Below, one piece after another: positions 9,355 through 17,897 of a DNA stretch of 64,000 bases. The position numbers and the translations under genes are program-made. Origin of the DNA: Verrucomicrobiota bacterium (GTDB lineage Bacteria; Verrucomicrobiota; Verrucomicrobiia; CAIQCK01); contig JACRQF010000025.1 in NCBI GenBank assembly GCA_016222825.1, positions 1-64,000 of the forward strand, written 5' to 3'. Within the stretch, counting starts at the first letter, position 1. Each line of letters starts with the position of its first letter. The notes below the pieces were generated by a model. That model was not told the DNA's origin. It saw nothing but the letters and a program-made list of their open reading frames with translations, and made no database searches.

Positions 9355-10149
9355 ATGAGCACCGCTGCCGACAAAATAGCGCGACCGCCGGTGATCGAAA
9401 TGTTCGATGCCGCCGTCACCTCGACCCGCGCTCCGGGCAGTGCCGTGATCCCGGACGTCAACTGGTGTGTGTCACTCGATGACTACTGGGTGATCGGCGG
9501 CCCGACCGGATCGGGCAAGAGCGACCTGCTCGCGACGGCCGCCGGGTTGCAACGCCCGTTGCGCGGCGTGCATCGCCTTTTTGGCCATGAACTGTCGGGC
9601 CTTCACGAGACAGAGCGGCTCCGCGAGCGGTTGCGCGTCGGCCTGGTGTTCGGGGATGGCGCGCGGCCGTTCCCGCAACTGACCGTGGCGGAAAACGTCG
9701 CGCTGCCCCTGCGCTATCACCACGGCCGGAGCGACGCAGAAGTCCGGCGGCGCGTCGAGGAGATGCTCGACATCACGGAGTTGTCCGCGTTCGCTGACAG
9801 CGCGCCGTCGGCCCTCATGCGCGCGTTCGTCCCGCGCGTTGGCCTGGCCCGCGCGCTGGCGTCCGGCCCGGAAGTGTTGTTGCTGGACAACCCGCTCGCC
9901 GGCTTGGATCCTCGGCAAGTGCGATGGTGGCTGGATTTCATTGCGGGCCTGGCGGCGGGTCATTCATCCATGAAAGGCCGCAAGATGACGATCATCGTCG
10001 CGTGCGGCGACCTGCGGCCGTGGACGAGCCAGGGCCGGCAGTTTGCGTTGCTGAAGGGAAACCATTTCCTGCCGCTGGGCGGTCGCGATGATCTCGGACG
10101 CTGCAACGAGCCTTTACTGCGCGACCTGACCGCGGCACACTCATCCTGA
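9355..10149 (+). CDS. MlaF-like ABC ATPase with degenerate catalytic motifs
   Basis: 264 residues. Walker A GPTGSGKS (about 51-58) is intact. The LSGGQ-type signature is not recognisable before RVGLARALA, where SAPSALMRAFVP stands instead. The Walker B block reads LLLDNPLAGLD, so the catalytic Glu after the Asp is Asn (residue 179). Context makes it the ATPase partner of the MlaE permease and MCE protein. Known family: MlaF powers lipid transfer by ATP hydrolysis. What is seen suggests weak or altered hydrolysis, or a lineage-specific variant that compensates elsewhere. It starts 3 bases after the permease stop. Confidence 0.82.
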   Translation: MSTAADKIARPPVIEMFDAAVTSTRAPGSAVIPDVNWCVSLDDYWVIGGPTGSGKSDLLATAAGLQRPLRGVHRLFGHELSGLHETERLRERLRVGLVFGDGARPFPQLTVAENVALPLRYHHGRSDAEVRRRVEEMLDITELSAFADSAPSALMRAFVPRVGLARALASGPEVLLLDNPLAGLDPRQVRWWLDFIAGLAAGHSSMKGRKMTIIVACGDLRPWTSQGRQFALLKGNHFLPLGGRDDLGRCNEPLLRDLTAAHSS

Positions 10150-10158
10150 AACGAGACC

Positions 10159-11247
10159 ATGCCACTTCAAGACCTGACACCGGAACTTCGCACGCGGCTC
10201 AGCCGGGTTGAGCGCGCCGTCGGCGCTTTTGTGTTGCTGGCGACGCTACTGCTGCTCGCGGGGTTTGTTTACTACCTGCGCCACACGGCCGAGGCCAAAG
10301 GCTGGTTCATTCCGAAGGTCAACTATTACACTTACCTTCACAACGCGAACGGGCTGAAGGCTGGCGACCACGTGAAGCTGATGGGCTTCGATGTCGGCGA
10401 AATCAAGCGTGTCGAGGCCATGGAGCCTTTCGACCAATACGACGTGTTTGTCGAGTTCTCCATCAAGGCGCCCTATTACGGCTACCTGTGGAGCGACTCA
10501 AAGGTGAAAGTCGGCGCCGCAGATTTCCTCGGCGGCCGTTACCTTGAAGTCACCAAAGGCGTCAGCGGCAAGGCCACCGTCAAGGAAGAGAACAACGCCT
10601 TGTTCCTGCTCGCCGATGTCGAGAAGGGCCTCTACGAGCCGGCCGCCAAACGCAAGCACTACGGGCTGGAAGCCGTGGAATCGCCCGCCGTGACGGACCA
10701 GCTTCAAGCGATGGTCGCGAAGGTCGAGGCCGCCATGCCCGGCATCCTCGGCATCACCAACCGCGTCAACGACGTTCTGGCCAGTTCCACCCTCGCCATC
10801 AACCGCGCCGCCGCCGCCATCACCAACCTCGACGCCACCGTCGTCAGCGCGCGGCCGGTCCTGACCAACCTCGCCGTCATCACGACGCAGTTGCGCGACC
10901 CGCGCGGTTCGCTCGGCGAATGGATCATCCCGACCAACATCAACCGCCAGGTCCAGACCGCGCTGACTTCCGCCAACAAAACCATCGTCACCGTCAACAC
11001 CAACATGGTTGAAATCGCCGCCGTCCTGAAACGCACGCTGGAAGACTCCGCGCAGATCACCAGCAATCTCAACGCGCAAGTCCAGGCCAACAGCCTCATC
11101 CTCAGCGAAATCTCCTCCCTCGTCATCCACTCCGACGAACTGATGCAGGGCCTCAAGCGCAACTGGCTGCTCAAGTCCTCGTTCACAGGCGTCACCAACG
11201 CGCCGGTCAAGAGCATCGTTGTGCCAGCCATCGGAGGCGGGAAATGA
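10159..11247 (+). CDS. MCE/MlaD-family substrate-binding protein
   Basis: 362 residues. One N-terminal membrane anchor (about 18-40, AFVLLATLLLLAGFVYYL) is followed by an MCE domain (about 45-140: NGLKAGDHVKLMGFDVGEI...). A long helical C-terminal region rich in Asn/Thr follows, probably forming the periplasmic needle or barrel seen in MCE hexamers. It would bind lipid in the periplasm and hand it between the permease and outer-membrane partners. The next lipoprotein gene overlaps its stop codon (ATGA). Confidence 0.87.
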   Translation: MPLQDLTPELRTRLSRVERAVGAFVLLATLLLLAGFVYYLRHTAEAKGWFIPKVNYYTYLHNANGLKAGDHVKLMGFDVGEIKRVEAMEPFDQYDVFVEFSIKAPYYGYLWSDSKVKVGAADFLGGRYLEVTKGVSGKATVKEENNALFLLADVEKGLYEPAAKRKHYGLEAVESPAVTDQLQAMVAKVEAAMPGILGITNRVNDVLASSTLAINRAAAAITNLDATVVSARPVLTNLAVITTQLRDPRGSLGEWIIPTNINRQVQTALTSANKTIVTVNTNMVEIAAVLKRTLEDSAQITSNLNAQVQANSLILSEISSLVIHSDELMQGLKRNWLLKSSFTGVTNAPVKSIVVPAIGGGK

Positions 11248-12227
11248 GAAGGAGCAGAAGTCAGAGGTCAGAGATCAGAGGTCAGAAGGCGGCGGCTATC
11301 GCCCTTTCCACTGTTTTTCTTCTGCTTCTCGCCGCCTGTTCCTCCGCGCCGCCTCCGCCCGTCGTGCCCGTTGCGGTGGCGCAGGCCAGCCACGCTGCCG
11401 AGATGGCGCAGAAACTTTCGGCGAACGAAAATTGGTCCGCCGCCGTGCGCGAGTGGCAGAACGCCGCCGACCGCTACCGCCTCCTGAACGACCGCGCCAA
11501 CGAAGCCGTCGCGCTCCACAACCTCGCCCAGGCACACCGCGCGCTCGGCGACTTCGACCGCGCCCGCGTGCTGCTCGAACAAGCCGCCGACTTGAACCAG
11601 CAGCTTGGCCGCAGCGACGAAGGATGGCGCAACCAAATCGCGTTGCTTCAAATCGAATCACAGGCGAAGCAAAATGCCACACTCGACGCGCGCTTCGCCA
11701 AACTCACCGCGTCGCCACCGCCCGACAGCCAGCCGCAATTGCAGGGCTTGTTCTTCAACGAACTCGGCCTCTGGCAACAACGCCAGGGCGACCTCGCCAA
11801 AGCCGGCGAAACTTTCCGTCGCGCCGAACAAGCGATGGCGAAGGCTGGCGACCGCCTTGGCCTCGCCGTCGTGCTCGCCAACCGCGCGCGGCTCGACGAA
11901 GCGCAACGCAAATTCGCCGACGCGCTGGAGAAGTGGGGTGAGGCGCGGACACGCTTTGAGGCGCTCGCCGATCCTCCGGGCATTGCCGCCAGCCTCGCCG
12001 GCGAAGGCCGCGTCCTGCTGGCGGCTGGCCAAAATCTGCCCGCCGCGGAAACGCTGCTGCGCCGCGCCAGCGAGAACTTCCGCACGCTGAAGATGGAGAA
12101 CGACCGCGCCGACACTCTTCGCTTGCTGATGGAGTGCCTGACCACGCAAAAGAAGACCGCCGAAGCCGCCGAGACGCGGGACGTTCTCGATGCGTTGCGC
12201 ACGGGCGGCACGTCCGCGAAGAAATAG
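11244..12227 (+). CDS. TPR-containing lipoprotein of the Mla-type operon
   Basis: 327 residues. Lipobox LLAAC after a hydrophobic segment gives a lipidated Cys near residue 32. Several tetratricopeptide-like helical repeats follow (AVALHNLAQAHRALGDFDRARVLL and similar). It is translationally coupled to the MCE gene by a 4-base overlap and is likely a periplasmic or outer-membrane scaffold for the transporter, comparable in position to MlaC or PqiC but unrelated in sequence. The first codons lie in a TCAGAGG-type tandem repeat (11255-11288), so the true start may be slightly later. Confidence 0.75.
   Translation: MRRSRSQRSEIRGQKAAAIALSTVFLLLLAACSSAPPPPVVPVAVAQASHAAEMAQKLSANENWSAAVREWQNAADRYRLLNDRANEAVALHNLAQAHRALGDFDRARVLLEQAADLNQQLGRSDEGWRNQIALLQIESQAKQNATLDARFAKLTASPPPDSQPQLQGLFFNELGLWQQRQGDLAKAGETFRRAEQAMAKAGDRLGLAVVLANRARLDEAQRKFADALEKWGEARTRFEALADPPGIAASLAGEGRVLLAAGQNLPAAETLLRRASENFRTLKMENDRADTLRLLMECLTTQKKTAEAAETRDVLDALRTGGTSAKK
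11255..11288. repeat. TCAGAGG-type tandem repeat at the lipoprotein start
   Basis: Four to five imperfect 7-base units (GTCAGAG/ATCAGAG) run through the first codons of the TPR lipoprotein, encoding SQRSEIRGQK. This is a low-complexity insertion rather than conserved protein. Confidence 0.75.
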
Positions 12228-12260
12228 GCCGTCAGTCGCGCTGCGGCCGCTGCGACGGTC

Positions 12261-13508
12261 TCAGAGCAACACGCCGGCGACGCACGCCACCATGCAGGTG
12301 GTGAGCGTGCCACCGATGAGCGCGCGCACCGCGATCCGCGAGAGATCGCTCCGCCGCTCCGGCGCCAGCCCGCTGTAGCCGCCGATGGTGATGCCGACGC
12401 TGCCGAAGTTGGCGAAGCCGCACAGTGCGTAGGAAGCTATGAGCCGCCCCCGCTCGGTCAGCCACGCGCTGTCTTGCGCGAGTTGCTGGCTCATGTTCAT
12501 GTAGGCGACGAACTCGTTGAGCGTCAGCTTCTGGCCCAGCAGGCTTCCGATGCGCATCACGTCCTGCATCGGCACGCCCATGATCCACGCCAGCGGCGCG
12601 AACACCCAGCCGAAGATTTGCTGGAGGCTCAGCGGCGTTTGAAACACGTGCGTCCCGATCCAGCCCAAGCCCCAGTTCACCATCGCCACCATCGCCAGAA
12701 ACACAATCATCATCGCGCCGATGTTGAGCGCGAGCTTGAGGCCATCCGCCGTGCCGGCCGCCAGCGCATCCACGACGTTGACGCTGACGCGCGGAATCTC
12801 GATGTGCGCGTTGCCGAGCGTCTCCGGCTTTTCGATTTCCGGCAGCATCAGCTTGGCGATGACTATGGAGGCCGGCGCGCACATGACGCTGCATGCGATC
12901 AAGTGTCCCGCAATCCCTGGCACGTGTGGACCGAGCATCCCGACGTAAGCCATGAGCACGCCGCCCGCCGTCGTCGCGAGGCCGGCGGTCATGCACGCCA
13001 TGAGTTCCGAGAGCGTCATCTTCGACAGGTAAGGCTTGATCACCAGCGGTGCTTCCGTCATGCCGACGAAGATGTCCGCCGCTGTCGAGAAGCTCTCCGC
13101 GCCGCTGATGCGCATGAACCGGCTCATCAGACGCGCCGCCGTCCGAATCACCCACGGCATCAGGCCGATGTGGTAAAGCAGGCTCATGAGCGCTGCGAAG
13201 AAGATGATCGACGGCAGGATTTGGAACGCGAAGATGTAACCGAGCGACCCGCTGCTGACCGCCAGCGGGCCAAAGACAAACTCCGCGCCGGCGCGGCTGA
13301 AGGCGAGCAGCTTGTCCACCGCGTCGTTCGCCAGCCGGAACACGACGCGCGCGGGCGTCTTCATGACGATGAACGCAAACGCGAACAGGATCGCCATGCC
13401 CCAGCCGACCGTGCGCCAGCAGACAGCCCGCCGCCGCTCACGCGGGCAGAGCGCGTAGGCGATGGCGAGCATGACGACGATGCCGAAGGCGCTGATGAGT
13501 CGTTCCAT
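12261..13508 (-). CDS. Concentrative nucleoside transporter (CNT/NupC family)
   Basis: 415 residues, multispanning inner-membrane symporter that imports nucleosides with Na+ or H+. The family motif GMTEAPLVIKPYL and the downstream VMCAPASIVIAKLMLPE block are present. The MERLISAFG start at 13508 gives a typical short N-terminus before the first helix; a longer frame upstream to 13628 would run through the divergent promoter region and is rejected. It converges with the Mla-type operon and diverges from the GH2-like gene. Confidence 0.88.
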   Translation of the reverse strand: MERLISAFGIVVMLAIAYALCPRERRRAVCWRTVGWGMAILFAFAFIVMKTPARVVFRLANDAVDKLLAFSRAGAEFVFGPLAVSSGSLGYIFAFQILPSIIFFAALMSLLYHIGLMPWVIRTAARLMSRFMRISGAESFSTAADIFVGMTEAPLVIKPYLSKMTLSELMACMTAGLATTAGGVLMAYVGMLGPHVPGIAGHLIACSVMCAPASIVIAKLMLPEIEKPETLGNAHIEIPRVSVNVVDALAAGTADGLKLALNIGAMMIVFLAMVAMVNWGLGWIGTHVFQTPLSLQQIFGWVFAPLAWIMGVPMQDVMRIGSLLGQKLTLNEFVAYMNMSQQLAQDSAWLTERGRLIASYALCGFANFGSVGITIGGYSGLAPERRSDLSRIAVRALIGGTLTTCMVACVAGVLL

Positions 13509-13616
13509 GGTTTGTTGGCCCACGATATTAGCAGCGCGAAGCCGGTGGATGCCAGCGCAGAGCAACGACCGGCGAGCTTCGTCGTTTACGCGCCCGCCGA
13601 AATCTGGTGAACTCCG

Positions 13617-16600
13617 ATGATGCACCATCGCCGAAGAAACCGCATGAAAGTCCCGTTTTCATTGTTCATCGTGGTGTGCCAACTCGCATTGCTGGGAGGC
13701 GCGTTCGCACAGGAGATCAAGCCCGGCGGCGAACTGCTCAAGAACGGAAACTTCGAGTCGCCCGACGGCTGGCGGCTCGGCGGCCGGGCGCGTCGCGTCG
13801 GCGAGGCCAGTAATCATTGGCTGCTGCTGGACGCCGGCGACAAGTCCGCCAGCCTCAGTGCCGGCCAGCGCGTGCCGATGGGAGCGCGCTTCTGGAAACT
13901 GCGTCTGAGTTGCCGCGTGCGCGCCACGAACGTCGTCCGCGGCGTCGAGGGCTGGAACGACGCGCGGATCGCGATGTCGTTTCACGGACGCGACGGCAAA
14001 ATGATTGGCGGCTGGCCGAACGTGCTCCATTTCACCGGCTCGACCGCCAGCTGGGAGCGCCACGAGCGCGATTTCATTGTGCCGCAAGGCGCGGCGTATC
14101 TGGAACTGAGTTGTTCGTTGCTCGCCGCCACCGGCCAGGTCGAGTGGGACGATGTCTCGCTAAAGCTGTTGAAGTTCACGCCGCAGGTCGAGGACGCCAC
14201 GTTGCCGGCCGGCGTCGAGGCGCGATGGGATCTCGCCAGCGCGTTTCGCGAGGAGACGCCGACGCGCGGCCGTGTCTGCATCAACGGCCTTTGGAAGTTC
14301 CATCCCGCCGAACTCAAGTCGGGCGACCTGCCCGCCGCCGGCAGTGGTTGGGGTTACCTGAAGGTGCCCGGCTCGTGGCATCCGCCGACGGCCCGGATGC
14401 GGCCCATCGGCCCGGACATCTGGGAAACCACCGCGCTTGACCTCAACCGCACTGATGCCGCGTGGTATCAGCGCCGCATCACCGTTCCCGCCGAGTGGAC
14501 CGGGCGGCGCGTGTTCGTCGAGATGGACAACCCGAAGCAGGCGACGCGCATTCTTGTGGACGGACGTGAAGCGGGCGCGGTGTCATGGCCCGGCGGTCGC
14601 GTCGAAATCACGTCGCTTATCAAGCCCGGCGCGACGCATACGCTCTCGGTCTTCGTCAACGCTCTCGGCGGTGACCAGGAGAAGCTCGTCGTCATGGGGC
14701 CGACCCAGATCGAGAAAGCGCGCGAGGAAATCCGCTACAAGGGCCTCGCCGGGGACTGCTTCCTCGTCAGCGAACCGGCCGGCGCGCGCATCGCCGACGT
14801 GTTCGTCAAACCCAGCGTCCGCAAGAAACAACTGGCCGTGCAATGCGAACTGGCGGACGCGCCCGGCAGTTTCAAGCTCGAAGCCGTTGTCCGCGACGGC
14901 GACAAGATCGTGAAGCAGTTTGCCGGCGCAGCGCCGGCGTTTGCCGGGCGATGGAGCGACGCGAAGCTCTGGGATATTGACCAACCGAACCTCTACAAGC
15001 TCAGTGTCCGCCTGCTCGATGCGCGCGGCAAGCTGCTCGATGAGACGACGCCCGTGACGTTCGGCTTCCGCGAGTTCTGGATCGAAGGCCGGGATTTCAT
15101 CCTCAACGGCAAGCGCATCCATCTGCGCTGCCTCTTCTCCACCAACGCCCGCGATTTCGCCACCGCTGCGCTGCCGCAGGCCAAGACGACGCTCGCCCGC
15201 ATCCGCGCGCTTGGGTTCAACTACATCATCCACGCCCACTACGACTACGAACCGCAATCGTTCGCCTACGTCGAGGACCTTGTGCGCGCCGGCGACCAGG
15301 CCGGCTTCCCGATGAGCTACACCATCCGGCACGTGAAACAGATCTATCAGGACTTCGAGAACGACGCCAAACGGGCCGAGTGGGACCGCGTCGTCAACTA
15401 CGAAGTCCGCCGCGTGCGCAACCATCCGAGCATCCTGATGTGGGCGATGAACCACAACTTCACCGGCTGGGCCGACGACCAGAACCCCTCACGGCTCGAC
15501 GGCCTCTACGCGCCGGAGTCGGTGCCGAACTGCGAGCAACTGGCGAAGCAGGACAGCACGCTTGCGCGCGTCCTCGCCCGCCGCCGCGCCGCCCGCCTCG
15601 GCGAGCAGCGCGTGATGGCGCTCGACGGCACGCGGCCAGCCTATCATCACGAAAGCGGCAACCTCGGCCAGATGATCACGCTCAACTGCTACCTCAACTG
15701 GACGCCGTTGCAGGAGCGCATGGAGTGGCTCTCGCATTGGGCCGTCGCGGGCATGAAGCCGCTCTTCATCGTCGAGTTTGGCCTGCCGCATCAGGCATCG
15801 TGGGGCGGCCACCGCACCGGGCCGTTCATCTGGCGCAACAAGGTCAACAGCGAACCGCTCGTCGCCGAGTTTGGCGCCATCACCAACGGCGACCGCGCTT
15901 ACGAGCTGGCCGACTACGAACTCGCGCACTACGCCACCGTCGAGCGCGTCTATGCACGGCGCGAGCCATTCCACATTCAGGAATCGCTCGGAGCGGCGTG
16001 GCAACATCGTTGGGAGCACAACTTCCTAGAGATAAAGAGCCTCTTCACGAAGCACACCTGGCCGGCGTTTCGTGCGTCAGGCCTGAGCGCAATCCTGCCG
16101 TGGGATCAGGAGGATTTCTTCAAGCCGCTGCCCGCCGCGCGCGGCGAGCCGGTCGAGTTGCCGACGGACTGGGCGCGTTTGCAGCGGCCCGGCATTGCGC
16201 CGGATTTCCAGCCGTCGTCGCACGACTGGCTGACCACGCCGAAACTCGAGGGCGTTCTGGAGGAAACCTCGCTGGCGAAAACCTTCCGTCGCGTCAACCG
16301 CGAGTCGCTGGCCTTCATCGCCGGCCCGCGGAGCCGGTTCACAGCGAAGGACCACATCTTCCGCGGCGGCGAAACCGTAACGAAGCAAGTTGCCCTTATC
16401 AACGACCTCCGCCAGCCCGCGCGCGTGAAATGGGAGTGGACCGCCTCGCTCGGCGGCAAGACCATCGGCACGGGCCGTGGCAGCGCAATCGTCGCAGCCG
16501 GTGACAAGCAGTTCGCGCCGCTGCGTTTCAAACTGCCTCCCGTTGCCACCGACACGCGCGGCGTCATCACGCTCAAGACCGGTGACGGTCAGGAGGACCG

Positions 16601-17894
16601 TGTCGAGTTCGACGTGCTCGCGCCGACAGGGACAATCGAGCAGCGCGGCTCCATCGCCTGTTACGATCCGAAAGGCCAGACGTTGAAGCTGCTGCGTGCC
16701 CGCGGCCTCGACGTGAAAGCGGTCGAGCAACCCGTCGCTCCCGGCGATTGCAAGCTCTTCATCATCGGCCGCGAAGCCATGACGACGAATGGTCCCGGCG
16801 TGGACGTGCGCGGGAAGAACGTGTTGATCTTCGAGCAAACCGAGGACGTGCTCCAGAAGCGTTGGGGGTTCCGCACGGCCAGCCCCGGCACACGCAACGT
16901 GTTCGTGCGCCAGCCGGCCCATCCGGTCTGCGCGGGCCTTAGCGACGAGTTACTGCGCGACTGGCGCGGCAACTCCACGCTGCTCGAACCGTATCCGGGC
17001 TATGAGCCGTTCTACCGTTTCTACCAGACGGAGGAATGGTGCGGCTTCAAGAATTCCCGCACGTGGCAATGGGGCAACTACGGCACCGTCGCCAGCGTCG
17101 TCATTGAGAAGCCGCAGCGCGGCAACTGGAGCTTCCCGCTCGATTGCGAGTTCGACCTCCAATACGCGCCGCTCCTGGAATGGCTCGCGCCGGACGGCAA
17201 CCGCGTGATCTTCTCGCAACTCGACCTCACCGGTCGCGACGCGAACGATCCCGCCGCGGAGCGCTTGCTGGCGAACTTGCTGGCGTATGCGCAGTCGGTG
17301 TCGCGTTTCGAGTTCGGCGGCGCGCGGATCGCGGCCAGTGAATCAGGAAAACGTTCGCTTCAAGAGCTTGGCGCTGACCTGAACAGCCAGTCCGGCCCTC
17401 TCGTCTGTGTCGGCCTCGACGGCCAGGCTCTCAGTCGCGTGCTGCCGTCGGCAGTGGGGACCGAAACGCGCGCGGTGACGCATACGCTGATCGGCCGGCC
17501 GACCGCCGGCGCGCTCGTCGGCCTTGGCAACGGCGATTTCCACTGGCGTGGTCGGATGACGGTGCCGGCGATTGTCGGCGCGCCGACGGAACTGAACGTC
17601 GCAAGCACCGGTGTCTTCGCCGAGGGAGACATCGCCGGTAGACGCGTTGTGCTCGTGCAGTTCACGCCGGAGCAGTTCGACTGGAAGGACAAGCCTTACC
17701 TGAAACTCTCCAAGCGCCGCGCCGTCATCATTTTGGCGCGCATCCTGACCAACTGCGGCGTGCGCTTGTCCGCACCGGTGGCGGAGCGCCTCGCCTCGCC
17801 GCCCGCGCAGGCCAGCGAGAAACGCTGGCTGGATTCCTTTTACCTGGACGAGCCAACATCACTCGATGACCCGTATCGTTATGAAAGGTGGTAA
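13617..17894 (+). CDS. Large secreted GH2-like glycosidase with altered catalytic acid/base
   Basis: 1425 residues. A signal peptide follows MKVPFSLFIVV (start could be 13617, 13620 or 13644). An N-terminal carbohydrate-binding-like beta domain (about 30-190) precedes a GH2 sugar-binding jelly roll (about 220-370), an Ig-like domain, a TIM barrel (about 490-850), and C-terminal beta and glutamine-amidotransferase-like regions. The nucleophile Glu is probably in FIVEFG. The acid/base site, normally Asn-Glu, reads WAMNHN, with His at about residue 613. The likely substrate is a beta-linked plant or algal glycan; specificity is not readable. The next gene begins 4 bases after the stop, so both are co-transcribed. 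Confidence 0.8.
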   Translation: MMHHRRRNRMKVPFSLFIVVCQLALLGGAFAQEIKPGGELLKNGNFESPDGWRLGGRARRVGEASNHWLLLDAGDKSASLSAGQRVPMGARFWKLRLSCRVRATNVVRGVEGWNDARIAMSFHGRDGKMIGGWPNVLHFTGSTASWERHERDFIVPQGAAYLELSCSLLAATGQVEWDDVSLKLLKFTPQVEDATLPAGVEARWDLASAFREETPTRGRVCINGLWKFHPAELKSGDLPAAGSGWGYLKVPGSWHPPTARMRPIGPDIWETTALDLNRTDAAWYQRRITVPAEWTGRRVFVEMDNPKQATRILVDGREAGAVSWPGGRVEITSLIKPGATHTLSVFVNALGGDQEKLVVMGPTQIEKAREEIRYKGLAGDCFLVSEPAGARIADVFVKPSVRKKQLAVQCELADAPGSFKLEAVVRDGDKIVKQFAGAAPAFAGRWSDAKLWDIDQPNLYKLSVRLLDARGKLLDETTPVTFGFREFWIEGRDFILNGKRIHLRCLFSTNARDFATAALPQAKTTLARIRALGFNYIIHAHYDYEPQSFAYVEDLVRAGDQAGFPMSYTIRHVKQIYQDFENDAKRAEWDRVVNYEVRRVRNHPSILMWAMNHNFTGWADDQNPSRLDGLYAPESVPNCEQLAKQDSTLARVLARRRAARLGEQRVMALDGTRPAYHHESGNLGQMITLNCYLNWTPLQERMEWLSHWAVAGMKPLFIVEFGLPHQASWGGHRTGPFIWRNKVNSEPLVAEFGAITNGDRAYELADYELAHYATVERVYARREPFHIQESLGAAWQHRWEHNFLEIKSLFTKHTWPAFRASGLSAILPWDQEDFFKPLPAARGEPVELPTDWARLQRPGIAPDFQPSSHDWLTTPKLEGVLEETSLAKTFRRVNRESLAFIAGPRSRFTAKDHIFRGGETVTKQVALINDLRQPARVKWEWTASLGGKTIGTGRGSAIVAAGDKQFAPLRFKLPPVATDTRGVITLKTGDGQEDRVEFDVLAPTGTIEQRGSIACYDPKGQTLKLLRARGLDVKAVEQPVAPGDCKLFIIGREAMTTNGPGVDVRGKNVLIFEQTEDVLQKRWGFRTASPGTRNVFVRQPAHPVCAGLSDELLRDWRGNSTLLEPYPGYEPFYRFYQTEEWCGFKNSRTWQWGNYGTVASVVIEKPQRGNWSFPLDCEFDLQYAPLLEWLAPDGNRVIFSQLDLTGRDANDPAAERLLANLLAYAQSVSRFEFGGARIAASESGKRSLQELGADLNSQSGPLVCVGLDGQALSRVLPSAVGTETRAVTHTLIGRPTAGALVGLGNGDFHWRGRMTVPAIVGAPTELNVASTGVFAEGDIAGRRVVLVQFTPEQFDWKDKPYLKLSKRRAVIILARILTNCGVRLSAPVAERLASPPAQASEKRWLDSFYLDEPTSLDDPYRYERW

Positions 17895-17897
17895 CGC

